64,000 nt of DNA from Dallia pectoralis. Its lineage: Eukaryota; Chordata; Actinopteri; Esociformes; Umbridae. Location of the stretch: positions 8,864,580-8,928,579 of the forward strand of contig CM055760.1 in assembly GCA_029465975.1 (NCBI GenBank), given 5' to 3'. A program made the translations under genes and the position numbers. Within the stretch, counting starts at the first letter, position 1. Every line of letters begins with the position of its first letter. The notes under the pieces are model-generated. The model did not search any database, had not been told where the DNA came from, and was given only the letters and a program-made list of their open reading frames with translations. This document shows, one piece after another, positions 37,939-49,093 of this stretch.

Positions 37939-38344
37939 GGTCTACTGTGACACTGCATACGGCCACATCCCATGTAGTATTTTACTCTGAAAACTTACTG
38001 TCGTTTGGTATTTTATTGAAGGCAAAGAGGAGTACTGTTCCATGTCCCCAGTGTGACAAAACTCATACTGTGTTTGGAATGTCACTTGTCCTCTTAAGGG
38101 AAATGTGTTTTGCAAGTGTAGAGAAATAATGAGCATGCAGTATACTGTATTTAATATGAACTGAGGCAAGATGGCACCAAAGTTACAAAGCAAGTGACAT
38201 TTAATGCATTTTGTGTTTAACACCTGCTATCATCTATTCCCAGTAGTTGGAGATCCCTATACTGCTAATATGAAATGGACAATAGTGTAGATTAATTGAA
38301 ACAATGTTATCTGGCATTGAGAAATCTCCAGCCCCTGGAAGCCA

Positions 38345-38350
38345 TTTATT
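38345..38350 (-). terminator. Candidate polyadenylation signal of the saposin-domain gene
   Basis: TTTATT on the plus strand, read as AATAAA on the minus strand, lies 360 bp beyond the stop codon. The mat2a and saposin-gene transcripts would then end about 400 bp apart, tail to tail. Confidence 0.4.
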
Positions 38351-38711
38351 TGCTCTTCAGAGTTCATAGGCAGCTGATAAAAGTACAAAAGAGGTCTATG
38401 AATGTGTTATGAATAGCAGAAATGTTCAGGTCCGTGTTATTGTGTGCAGAAAGTGTTATCAGGAAACGATTGTCAAGATCAAAAACCAATATTAGATGTT
38501 TTTGCAATTTGATGTAGAAAGCTTTGGAATCATCCGTTTGGCTGAAGGCTGCGTTCTGCTCCAACGTCATGCATCATTGGTCTTGAATGGAGAAGAGACA
38601 CTTATGAATAACCTGGGAACCGTAAGAACCAACGCACCGAAACCATGACGATCTACTCCCAAGTCGACTTACCATTCGATTGGTTGGAGAGAAGGGGCTG
38701 GTCTGCGTGTC

Positions 38712-41700
38712 TTACTTCCACACATACTTCTCGCAGAAGGACACCGTCTGCATAAGACACAATTTGCCACAATTTAAACAACATTATACATTTTAAAACT
38801 GGTTATTTGTATGATTTCATAAACCAGGGCTCTTGCAGAAGCGTTTTGTCTAAAGGGAACTCCTGGTAAAAGTAGAAATCCATCCCAGCTGCTTTGGCCT
38901 TACCCCACATTCCTGGGCAGTCGTGAGGTTTCTGCACTTGTAGCCTTTGACCAGAGTGCACATGTCCCCTTCCTGTCCATCTTCCTCCCTCACGCCACCA
39001 CACAGACCAACTCCCTGAGAAACAGTCCTGACAATTACTACAAATGGCCAGTCCATAGCTACTTGGGCTTTATGCGAGATGGTATATAACCTTATTTGGT
39101 GAGTTGAATTACTTACCTCACACACATCAAGTGCAGGCTGTGCTTTACCCAGAACCTTTGTCAGCTGCTGTCCGTGGCGCTGGGTAAAGCTAGTGCACTG
39201 AAAAGGGGGCAATAAAAAGTGAGTCCTACCAGGCTTCTACAGTATGTAGCATGGAGGCTCATGGGTAAACCAGGGGGTCAGGGCTAACCTTGGGAAGAGC
39301 ATTGGGATGGAGCTGACAGACCGAGTCCACGAAGGAGGTGGTCTGAGACTCGGAAGCATTGGAGCCCAGCTGAAGGCGTGTCAAAACCGCGAGGGTCAGA
39401 CAGGAGTCACAGTCGGTTGGAGCGTCACTCGCTGTAAGGGAGGAGAATGAAAAGACGGGGGGGGAAGAAAATGTGTCAAAAGCAAGCAGAACAGACAGGA
39501 CTAGCGAAGAAGGAAGTGAATTATGAACTCACCAACAAGGGGTGTGTCCATGGCCACGCAGACTTGAATGAAGGTGCAAATGGCTTTCGGGCTGGTGTAG
39601 GTCAGGAGCATGTCGACCAGGATCTTACCATACTTTTCTATCAGGTTGTGACACTGCTTTTGGAAGTACTGGGGCAGAATGTCACACATCTTCCCCACCA
39701 GATCAATCACAGCTATCTGACAGTGGAAACAAACACGGGCATTACGAAAACTGAGCGTGGGTGTTTTTTTGTGTGTATATTTGAGTGTGTGTATTTGGGG
39801 CTCATGCCTTGACGAAATAGAATCACAACAATGATTCTATCTCCATGGCAATGCGATACCTCGGTCCTTACTTTGGGCAGCATATTCTCCAGTGACTTAA
39901 TTAGATAAACACAGAAGGTGCACTGTGGATTGAACTGCACCTGTTATACGAAAAGAGAACCGAGGGAGAAAGACAACCAGTTAAAAACAAACGCACACAC
40001 TGGTTCAGACAGATACTCTCAGGAGGTCAGACACTGTTAGGGTCGACGTCTAAGAGAGTTAAGGCAGTCTTGTTATTTCCGTCTCACGTTCATCGTTTTC
40101 ATGGACGACATCAGGCCCTCTTGATTGTGATTGGTCAGCAACTGGATCAGTTGGCTTGCTGCCTCTGGGTTACACAGTCCCAACATGGAACACACCTCAG
40201 CAGGTTTCTGTGGTAGGAAACAGAGGCACACCTTGAGTTGGATTACATGAAAACGTAACAGATGGTTGTCTCAAACTCTTGCGAACACTCACGACCACGT
40301 TGGTGAGGAAGCTGATGCCCAGGGTGAAGTATTTATCCACGGTTTCCTGACACAGTTTAGGTGCTGTAGGGCCTGGTAGGACCTCACACATTTTCTCAAG
40401 CTCGCTTCGGATTTCCGTCTGCGAAGGAAAGAATGGATTGGCATCAGTTAAAGTAATTATGCACAATTATAGCACCACCGAATTCTTTTCGAGAAACGTG
40501 AAAGCCCAAAGCAAACCAGCATCACTGAAACTCACTGGGCACTATAAGGCTGTGACCTTCTTTTACAGCGTATTTTCATACCTCAAAAGTTAACGGGAAG
40601 TGTGAAGACAACAAAACGGTAATGCAGAACAGAGAGTCATTTCTAGTACAGTGGAAGGTTAATTTTGGTATACGTCGTGAATCGTGATCTTAAAACAGGT
40701 GAAAACCATTTAAGGAACTGAAATCTGTCCGTTTCCTCGGTTTATTTCTGGTGTCCTGTAGGCTCTATCTATGACCTTTCTGTACACTGAACACTATTTT
40801 CAATATACCTATCCAAATGTATAATTATTATTATTACATTATTTTAAACACAAAGTATGCATTTAATGTCAACTTTATTAGTGTTTCATTAATATTGAAA
40901 TGTAGTAAAAGTCCCATTTGTAAGACTCTGTCTGTTCTACTAGGATGAATGGTTGATTGCATGATAGGTTGTGTGGGGTTCAGTGGAACATGTTCTGCCT
41001 ATGTACTGACCTGCACAGCCGTGTTGGAGAGAAGATCTTTAAGAAGTTCCACTATTTGGGTGCAATCCTGGCAGCTGTCCCCTGTCTGAGAGAAAAAGAG
41101 AAAATCTGTACGGGGATACGAAGGCGACGACATACATGTACATCTACTCTTTTCTAGGGCAAAATTGGATGTTGTTAGTGATTTTTTTTTTAATTAAGAC
41201 TTTTCTACCTTTCCAAAAAAATTGAAGAAAACAGAAATGAAATTGACTCTTTAATAAACCCATGGTTTGGGCTTTGGTGGAGTTTTGTGGTTGAGAATGT
41301 TCCAGATTGGAGGTGGTAGAACATACAAAGGTTCCTCTTTCGTGGGGCGTCTGAAACGAATTCTCTGTTGAATCTATGTTTTTGTTTTTGTATATCGGGT
41401 AGAGTACTTGTAAAGACTGCCATACCTACGTATTCCTCAACATTGTAGGGTGTTGCTTTTAATAATATCCCGATGAATTACACGAGAGGACCAGAACCTA
41501 ATGCCAAGAGATTGGACACTGCTGTGCATAGATCTCCAATACATTTTATTTTTTTAAATAAATAAATATGTGGCGTATTTTAAATATAGTAAATGTCCCA
41601 CTCCGTCTGTTCTACTAGGATGAATAACCAGAAGACATTTCAAAAAACGTTTTTTAGCACTTGTATTAAATGTAAAAGTATTCAAATCCCTTCACTCAAT

Positions 41701-44145
41701 ACTTTGTTGGAGCTCCTTTCAATCAGCTATATCCTTGGCACACCAGATTTGGGGAGATTCTCCCACTCTTCTATGCATATCCTCTCAAACTCAATCAGTT
41801 TGGATTGGTTCCTTTGTGTTGGAAGGGTTACTTTGGGATGGGTAGGTTCCTTTGTGTTGGCAGGTTAACTTCGGGTTTCCTTCAGATGTAATGTTTGTCA
41901 TTCAGGTCAAAGGTTCAACCCTGATTTCGCCAGACCAGGAAAATATTATTCTCATGGTCTAAACATCAAACAAAGTTGAATGAGAAAATGTGTTTTTATC
42001 GTTAAACAAATATTTCTCTCGACGAAACCAATTTCTTGTGTTGTTTTTAAAAGGCGCTATTTTGGTCCTATCTGACCTTAGAATTCGGTCCCATTGAAAG
42101 TTCCAGAAACTTTCTGATCCCATGACTCAACTAGTCTACAATCAATTCACCATCTTTGATCCTTGGAGATTATTTTGCCACTAAAACCATCCTCTTTACT
42201 GTGTGTAGAGTACATACAGCATAGAAATGTCTTCCTCCAGGCCAGATTTCAGTTGCTTTAAACTTCTATTGTTAAAATTGTTCACCTAAATTTCAACAAT
42301 TGAGCCACTTTCTTATAGCAATTTCCTGATCTGTGCATCTCAACATTTTGTCGCACATCATTTTCTGATGATTGACTATGGCCACTACATATTTATAACC
42401 CAGAAAAACTGTAATGTAATGGCTTACCACTTAACTTAGAAACTTGAAATATTAATGCAAACATAGTTCAGCTAGATTTTACTTGTGGCAATAGATTTTA
42501 CTACTTTTCTAGTGGCAATAATTATGGCATGCATATTTCACATATTTTTGAGACAAATATTTATATAATATGTTTTTCATTTGACATCTAATTAAGTTTA
42601 GATTTTAGGTCAAAGACCTAGAGGATAAACAAAAACATTCATAGCCTGATTCGCTTGTATTTATCAAAGGTGCCAAAATTAGTCGAGTTCACTGTATTGG
42701 TTAAGACAGAAATCCACATTTTTGCCATTCCATTTCCAGAAGCTGTCTAGCACGTTCGTGAATAACATTTACTGTTAATAACACTCAAAATGATTGTGCA
42801 GAATGTTTATTATGTTCATCATTTATCAAAACGTAGAATCACTATCACACCTCAGCTGGCTTGAACTTTGAAAGCATGTCGTTTTGATTAAACCAGACGC
42901 ACACCTTTACATACATATATAATATACCAAAGTGCTTCTGATTTCCCCTGAAGCTGCTTGACTCTGTATATAATAGTCCCCTACGTTTTATTACTTCAGA
43001 CAGTTAACACACATCACTGTATTTTATACCAGAATGTTGGTTGGACCTCCCTAAATGTGTGCCAATCCCTCCATTATTCTATTTTTGTATGGAAAGCATG
43101 TATTGAGTTGATGTTCCCAGGGCATGTTTGAAAATGAGACCGCGGTCTCATTCTGTCACCTTAGTATAAGTAGAGGTTATATTGCAAGACAAACTAAAAA
43201 TACCTAACCTTTTTCACTGAAATGCAAAAATACCTGATCCAGTGTGAACCTCAATATTGTCACAATGTCACAATGATAAAGGTATGCTATTCAATGTCTG
43301 GGACAATGGAGAAAATGGGAAAATGGATTATAACACCTTTTTACTTTGATAATGTAATGTGGTATTTGGAGGAGATCATTTGTAGATGTTTACTAGCCAT
43401 ACCAAGTACTGATTTAAGATGTTTGCATGAAGTTATATTTGAACATTTACTTGTTGTAATTATAAATAAAACAATTAATAATATGTTTAAAAAACATACA
43501 TAACATTGAGACTTGGTCCCAATTGTAAAAAATTATATGTATTTTTTCATAAAAAGTGTTTGCGCCACTGCTGATTATAATTATCCTTGATTTAATTGAT
43601 GTTCTTTAATCTATTTTTCTGTTCTTTGATAAAACATAATCCCTGTCCAATTATTGCAGCTTCTGGTTAATTTCTCTCAGTAAATGTTTTGTTTTTGTGT
43701 CAGTATATGTGTCTGTGTATGTTTTCCGTAACCAGGGTAGTTGTTTTTCACTAGGTAGCACCAAATGGTACCACACTGGCAATGGTTATTGTGATGGTTA
43801 AAAGAAGAATTGTCTAATGATAGTTACCTTCTGCTTGTCCCAGGCATGTTGTGTCTCCGCAACAAACACTCTGGCCAAAGCTGTGAAAATATAAGGTTTT
43901 TCTGTTAGAACAAATGTCTCCCGTAAATACTTTTTATTTGTAGTTTTAAAAGTACATTAACACAACTATAGATCATTTTATGTAACATTTTATTTTATTT
44001 TAAGTATGTTGATTAAATAAATAGAATGAGAAATCCTTCAACATCACATTATTAATGTAAATAACCACACATTTCTGCAATTGTATAGCATACCTGTGGT
44101 CTGATAGGCAATTAAGACAACAAATATCAACTTTAAAGACGCCAT
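38712..44145 (-). CDS. Secreted saposin-domain protein, surfactant protein B/prosaposin class
   Basis: Eleven exons (plus-strand coordinates, in transcript order): 44094-44145, 43828-43880, 41011-41085, 40293-40418, 40088-40207, 39860-39940, 39533-39716, 39289-39431, 39117-39197, 38904-39014, 38712-38747. The product is 353 residues. It has a signal peptide (MASLKLIFVVLIAYQTT), then three saposin-B domains, each with the six-cysteine pattern (Cys 40,43,71,83,108,114; 149,152,180,191,216,222; 238,241,269,279,304,310). A C-terminal saposin-A domain follows (Cys 324,332,341,347; ends CEKYVWK). N-glycosylation sites are at Asn255 and Asn334. Saposin-B domains bind and perturb lipid membranes, either as lysosomal sphingolipid activators or as lung/swim-bladder surfactant. 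Linkage to mat2a matches MAT2A-SFTPB on human 2p11, which favours an sftpb orthologue. Unlike mammalian SFTPB, as I recall it, the saposin-A domain is at the C-terminus and none is seen at the N-terminus. Confidence 0.88.
41674..41960 (-). mobile_element. Tc1/mariner relic in intron 2 of the saposin gene
   Basis: Plus-strand text (antisense to transposase) follows a common fish Tc1-like element: AAAAGTATTCAAATCCCTTC, ACTCAATACTTTGTTGGAGC, CTTGGCACACCAGATTTGGG, TTCTCCCACTCTTCTATGCA, then after a deletion CATTCAGGTCAAAGGTTCAA and CGCCAGACCAGGAAAAT with TTCTCATGGTCT. The internal part is lost. Confidence 0.65.
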
Positions 44146-44154
44146 CACCAAAAA

Positions 44155-44268
44155 GTCAGTCTGTCTAGTATAGTGTTCACTTGGAAAATAAAGTCAGTCT
44201 GTCTAGTATAGTGTTCACTTGGAAAATAAAGTCAGTCTGTCTAGTATAGTGTTCACTTGGAAAATAAA
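44155..44268 (-). repeat. 38-bp triplication at the start of the saposin gene
   Basis: Three identical 38-bp copies of GTCAGTCTGTCTAGTATAGT plus GTTCACTTGGAAAATAAA (plus strand) begin 10 bp upstream of the ATG, so they cover the 5' UTR and probably the transcription start. On the minus strand each copy supplies TTTATTTTCCAAGTGAAC. Confidence 0.95.
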
Positions 44269-44774
44269 GTCTGTCTGAATGCAGAACTGAGGTAAAGACA
44301 GATGCCACCTGCCACATAAAGCTTTGACCAATGAGAGCTTGAGATAAAACCACAAGTCAATGTGCGATAAGCCTATTTGTATTCTCATTGGTGAGGAACC
44401 AAGCTGTAAAAATAACAAAGGCCCTAATACAATAGAAAACCATAGTTTTCACTTCAGATACATTTCTTGCATAATACTTGAAAAGGATAAGCCCAATTAC
44501 AGATAGGTTAGATAATTACCCTATTGGAAAAAGTAAAAAAGAATAAAAAATCAAGAATTAAATGGAAGATACATATTTTTTGATACATGTGCCAGTCCTA
44601 CACACGCCACAACATAATCTGTTGTTAACAAAATTGTTATTGTGAATTATGATTAACTTTTATTAGCTTTTAGTTTTAACTCAACAGTTGTCACTTTACA
44701 AACACTGTGTCTGTAACGGTGAGATGAGCAGTTGCTGATGTATGCAGTGTATCTGATAAAGGACAGGTAGTGAA

Positions 44775-45005
44775 GGTAAAACAAAGACAAAAGGTTAAGA
44801 AGACTGAGGAACAAAACAAAAAAAACAACAAACAAAAACTAGAACTCCAGAAATACAACAAAAACAAAGAGGTCTTAACGCTGGTTCGTTATACAACAGC
44901 ATTCCAAAATAACGTTCCTCAACACTGAACAAAAACCAAGGGATTATAAACCACACTAATGACAACAGGTGCGCAAAATAAAACAAGACGGCCGCTGGAT
45001 TAAGC
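44775..45005. mobile_element. Possible interspersed repeat
   Basis: An A-rich stretch with many AACAAAAACA runs, then GGGATTATAAACCACACTAA and TGACAACAGGTGCGC. Its layout (A-rich part, short-transcript-like motif, CAGGTG) resembles the one at 55600-55850 and, from memory, repeats common in fish. Class unknown. Confidence 0.3.
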
Positions 45006-46255
45006 TTGTCGGGAAGGAGCAGAAGGGAATTTGACATGTATACAAGTGTATAAGTTATGCAAAAGAAAGACAAGGAAGGTGTTGCTTTAGTATTCAACAA
45101 CAGGAGCCAGTGTGCATTCAGTTGGCCATTTGACATTCAGCCTGTTAAATACCTATAATCATCATTCCAGTAGTAATGAGGATATACTACATATTATTTT
45201 ACATAATGCTTTGAAATTAATTTAATTAAATTAATTCACTTGCAGCCTATCAGATACAGTTTACATGTGTCATAAACATTTGAATAACATTGCACTTCTT
45301 ACATAACACAGAAAAACAGTTTAGTGAGGCCCGTTAAATAACTATAGCAGATACCTTAGCATTTATTGTGCCAATATGGACCCCTAATTATTCCCTAATC
45401 AAACCTATACAAAACAAGCCCTAGACGCCCCCTTGGGGGACAAAAATGGAACTATTAATGTGTCACTTTTGTGACCCTATTAATAGAGGGGAAATTAATT
45501 AAAGTACCAAAGAAATGGGGCACTGTTGTTCCATGCTCAGCATCAAAAAACTTTTTCAAGAAACATTGGTATGAGATAACATGCAAATGTTTTGGGCACA
45601 ACACAGTGTTGCACTAATGTTCGGTAATCACTTGAATTGTAATATTGACCCACTGGATATGTGTGAAGTGAGACTTTAGGTTACAGCTCAGTGTACCAAC
45701 TAGTCTTGTTTGTCTATTTCAGTACTCTGTGATGTACATACCAGCCATGTCATGGTACAGGTGTGTTCCTGTCCATCAGTCATTATTCAAGTGCGAGAGA
45801 AATGTATATATTTGCTTTTCCGGGTAGGCGGCATTGAACTTGAGTTCACTTCCTGGAAGGGGGGGGGTATCGGTGCTGGCGGTCACAAGTTTCTGGCTTT
45901 TGCAACCTGAAATCTCATGGCCATCTTCCTCCACCACCCATTACATTTTCACCTTGCAGCCTTGACTGCTTCCACATTTTTCCACGCTTCGTTATTTTTG
46001 TCCACAGCCCTGGTCTTCTTTAGGATTCGGTTGGTGGATCGCAGTCAACGTTAAAGTGCACTTGCCGCCACCTAGTGGTGTGGGGTCAATCATGACATTC
46101 TACAGAATCTACACTCATATTATTCTGCCTAGACGTACGTCCTTAACTAATAGATGTCAACAAGAGCGAGAAAACGACGGTAGTCTGAGCACGAACCAAA
46201 TGCCGGTATGTGCACAACTCAGGCCAAGGCCCACTACCAGTAGCTACTCGTCTTA

Positions 46256-46690
46256 CCTCTGAGAGACACAGGTGTAATGGAGACAGGTGGACAGGAGACA
46301 CAGGTGTAGTGGAGACAGGTGGACTGGAGACACTGGTGTAATGGAGACAGGTGGACAGGAGACACAGGTGTAGTGGAGACAGGTGGACTGGAGACACAGG
46401 TGGAGTGGAGATACAGGTGGACTGGAGACACAGGTGGACTGGAGACACAGGTGGAGTTGAGACACAGGTGGAGTGGAGATACAGGTGGAGTAGAGACACA
46501 GGTGGAGTAGAGACACAGGTGACATGGAGACACAGGTGACATGGAGACACATTAGTGAAGGGTGGAACACATGTGAAGTGAAGACACAGTTGGAGTAGAG
46601 ACACAGGTAAAGTGGAGACAGGAGTATGAGACACAGGTGGAGTAGAGACACAGGTGGAGTAGAGACAGGAGTATGATACACATAAGTGAG
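46256..46690 (+). repeat. Minisatellite rich in GGAGACACAGGTG
   Basis: About 25 units of 15-17 bp built on GGAGACACAGGTGGAGT or GGAGACAGGTGGAC, degenerating toward the right end. It is purine-rich on the plus strand. The 210-residue minus-strand open frame across it is repeat-made. Confidence 0.9.
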
Positions 46691-48054
46691 GTGTGGAGAC
46701 AGCTATTAAACCCTGGTGCCTGAAGAGCCAAATGGGCCTGGAGTTGGCACTATTACCTATTGACCATGGCTCCACACAACATACTATCTTCCAAACTGGT
46801 TACTGATTAAAAAAAACTGATTTCTTAATTTTTAATTAATTTAATGCTATACTTCCAGTCACTTCCTTATACTAAACACTTGATTTATAGGGTGGTTATT
46901 TACAGGGTGTAGATGTAATTCAAAAAATACACAGATAAGAGGGAAGTTGTCAACAAAAAAATTAATCACTTCTTGGCTCAAGCCTCAAATATAGAGTTCA
47001 ATTCATCCAGCCGCTCTTTCTGAGATTCTAGATCAGGAAATAAAACGCCCAAATATCTGAGGTGAATAATAATTCTTAAAAATTGGCAAATAAAATTGCT
47101 ATACGGAGTATAGATTTTAGTTACGGAACCTATAAACCTCATATTTTATTGTTCAGAATCTTTGAAAGACAGCCCTTCATCGACTTTTTCTGAGTTTGTT
47201 CAACTCATGGATACATTTTTTTATTTTTAAACTATTTTTTGTGCCCTTGTTAGTCGTCCCTGTAGAGTCTCAGTCAATGCTTAACAAATGATTAGCAATA
47301 AAAATCTGACTTGGCCTGAGCATTTACAAATGTGATTGTATTTTGGGGGGTTGGGGGGTTTATTCAGCAGTTTTTTTTCTTTTATCATTTAAACATTTCT
47401 CTGTTTTATATATACATTTTAATTTAGAACATTATTTTGTGTTAACTGTTTTCCTTCCGTGCTGCGCGACTGTTTTTATTCACGTAGTGTCCTGGGTGGT
47501 CCTGCGATCTGTACTTTTTGGTCGAATCTTCTGTGTATGTGACACTAAGGATACAGTCCGATCACACTTGTAGCTACTCAAATGAAGTGTAAAATGTGTG
47601 GTTTAGTTAGCTCGCTTGGCAAATATGGCAGAGAGATATGTTTGCTCAAGGAACCATTGCATTTTGCAATCATGTATGTGTCTGTCGTCTGCCTCACAAC
47701 TAGTCAAAGTATCATTGTTACAAATAAGTATAAAAGCTCACCTCGTCAACATACAGCAGTAAACATGTTAAACATTACAGGTTATTTATTATCTAGGACT
47801 TTTCATCCCTTTTTCTCATTCCACCAAGCACAACATAAAACAATCAGTAAGTGATTATCTGTGCAAGTGCACTTTATCAATTAAGCCTTTGTTACTTTAC
47901 TGTCCGAAACTTCCTGAACCAGGGAAAATGTTTGTTTCAGGATTACCTAAACCTGTCCCGTCCTTGTGTGTGGATATTTTATTACAATTGACTCTTAGTC
48001 ATGTTAAGAGTTATTTACCTAAAAAAAAGGTAGAAGCAACGCACACCTTAGTAG

Positions 48055-48180
48055 GCGAGGTGCTGGCTGAAGGGTCCGGAATGGAACAAAATAATAAGAA
48101 AAAGCTGCACACTCTAAACTCAAATAATATTTAATAAGACCAACGTTTCGACAGGCACGCTGTCTTCATCAAGAGTACAA
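48055..48180. mobile_element. Possible interspersed repeat with CAACGTTTCGACAGG motif
   Basis: AATAAGACCAACGTTTCGAC followed by AGGCACGCTGTCTTCATCAA resembles a motif seen repeatedly in vertebrate retroelement-related repeats. Assignment from memory only. Confidence 0.35.
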
Positions 48181-48656
48181 GAGTTATTTACTTCACAATC
48201 TTGAATTAGACTTCCCTATTGAAGCCACTTTCCAAAGTTATAGTTTCTATGTCAACATGTTGCGAGATGGTGATGGCAACATAGGTAACAAAAAATGGTC
48301 AAACAGCAATCTTGGTGAGGATGTGTGAAAGACTGATTTCAACAGACTATAGCTAACTGTGAACAAAATGAACCAACTGAAGTTAGATTTTGACATCTTT
48401 CGATAAAGAACATTCAATTACAATGCAATAGCAATCAATGCGATAGCAATCAGCCAACTCAGTGCTAGAAAGAAAAACAATAAATCATATTACCGAAAGA
48501 GTTGTAGCAGGAAACAAGCCAGAAGATACGGTAAGCAAAAAAAACGATTAAGGTCAAGTGTGTGTGTTGGTAGGTTAAATCAAATCTATTTTTAATTGTA
48601 TGGCTCATTGATTATCAGCAAATGATTGATTTGGTCAAATACGTCATGGGCACATT

Positions 48657-48736
48657 TGGAGGAAGTACACAATCAGAATTAAACCTGAGAAATGACAGGC
48701 GAAAGGGGCGGGTCATTGGAACATGCACTATATATT
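48657..48736 (+). promoter_or_regulatory. mpx: Peroxidase promoter: ETS/PU.1-like site and TATA box
   Basis: TATATATT at 48729-48736 is a good TATA box. About 65 bp upstream, GGAGGAAGTA (from 48658) matches an ETS/PU.1-type core, which would suit a myeloid gene. A probable 5' UTR exon runs from about 48760 to a donor after CCAGA (GTAAGACAC near 48823). Confidence 0.5.
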
Positions 48737-49093
48737 GGACAGCTAAAGAAGGCATCAGAAGGCATCTTCAGTTGACGCCACAACTCTCAAAAAGACGTCC
48801 CAACAACAGCGGATAAACCAGAGTAAGACACCCACCTTTGTTGCGGTACTTTTCTCAACTTTCTTCTCTGATGATCTTTTTTAAACTTATCCATGGTTAC
48901 TCTGATCCAAGCATGAGCGCGTTGATAACAATACTGTGTTAAAAAGTACTTGATTATTTCTTTAGGTCTCTGCAGGTCACTCGTTCTCAGAATCTAACAA
49001 GCGCCCATGGGCAATATGATGTGCACGTCACATTTACGAGAGCAGCGCGTTTGGTCAAAATGTGTTTTCTGATTAATCTCTCAATTTGGCCAG

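Larger units (their letters stand above)
44269..48728. other. Spacer between the divergent saposin and peroxidase genes
   Basis: AT-rich, with no conserved exon seen. Repeats noticed: an interspersed repeat-like stretch at about 44775-45005, a G/A-rich minisatellite at 46256-46690 and a repeat-like stretch at about 48055-48180. Short open frames at 47582-47854 and 47889-48134 have no family resemblance that I recognise. Confidence 0.5.

Noticed and set aside
46143..46775. 210-residue minus-strand frame rich in His-Leu-Cys-Ser-Thr
   Set aside because: Lies wholly on the GGAGACACAGGTG minisatellite.
47582..48134. Two consecutive plus-strand frames with Cys residues (KCKMCGLV)
   Set aside because: No recognisable domain, no splice support and AT-rich surroundings.
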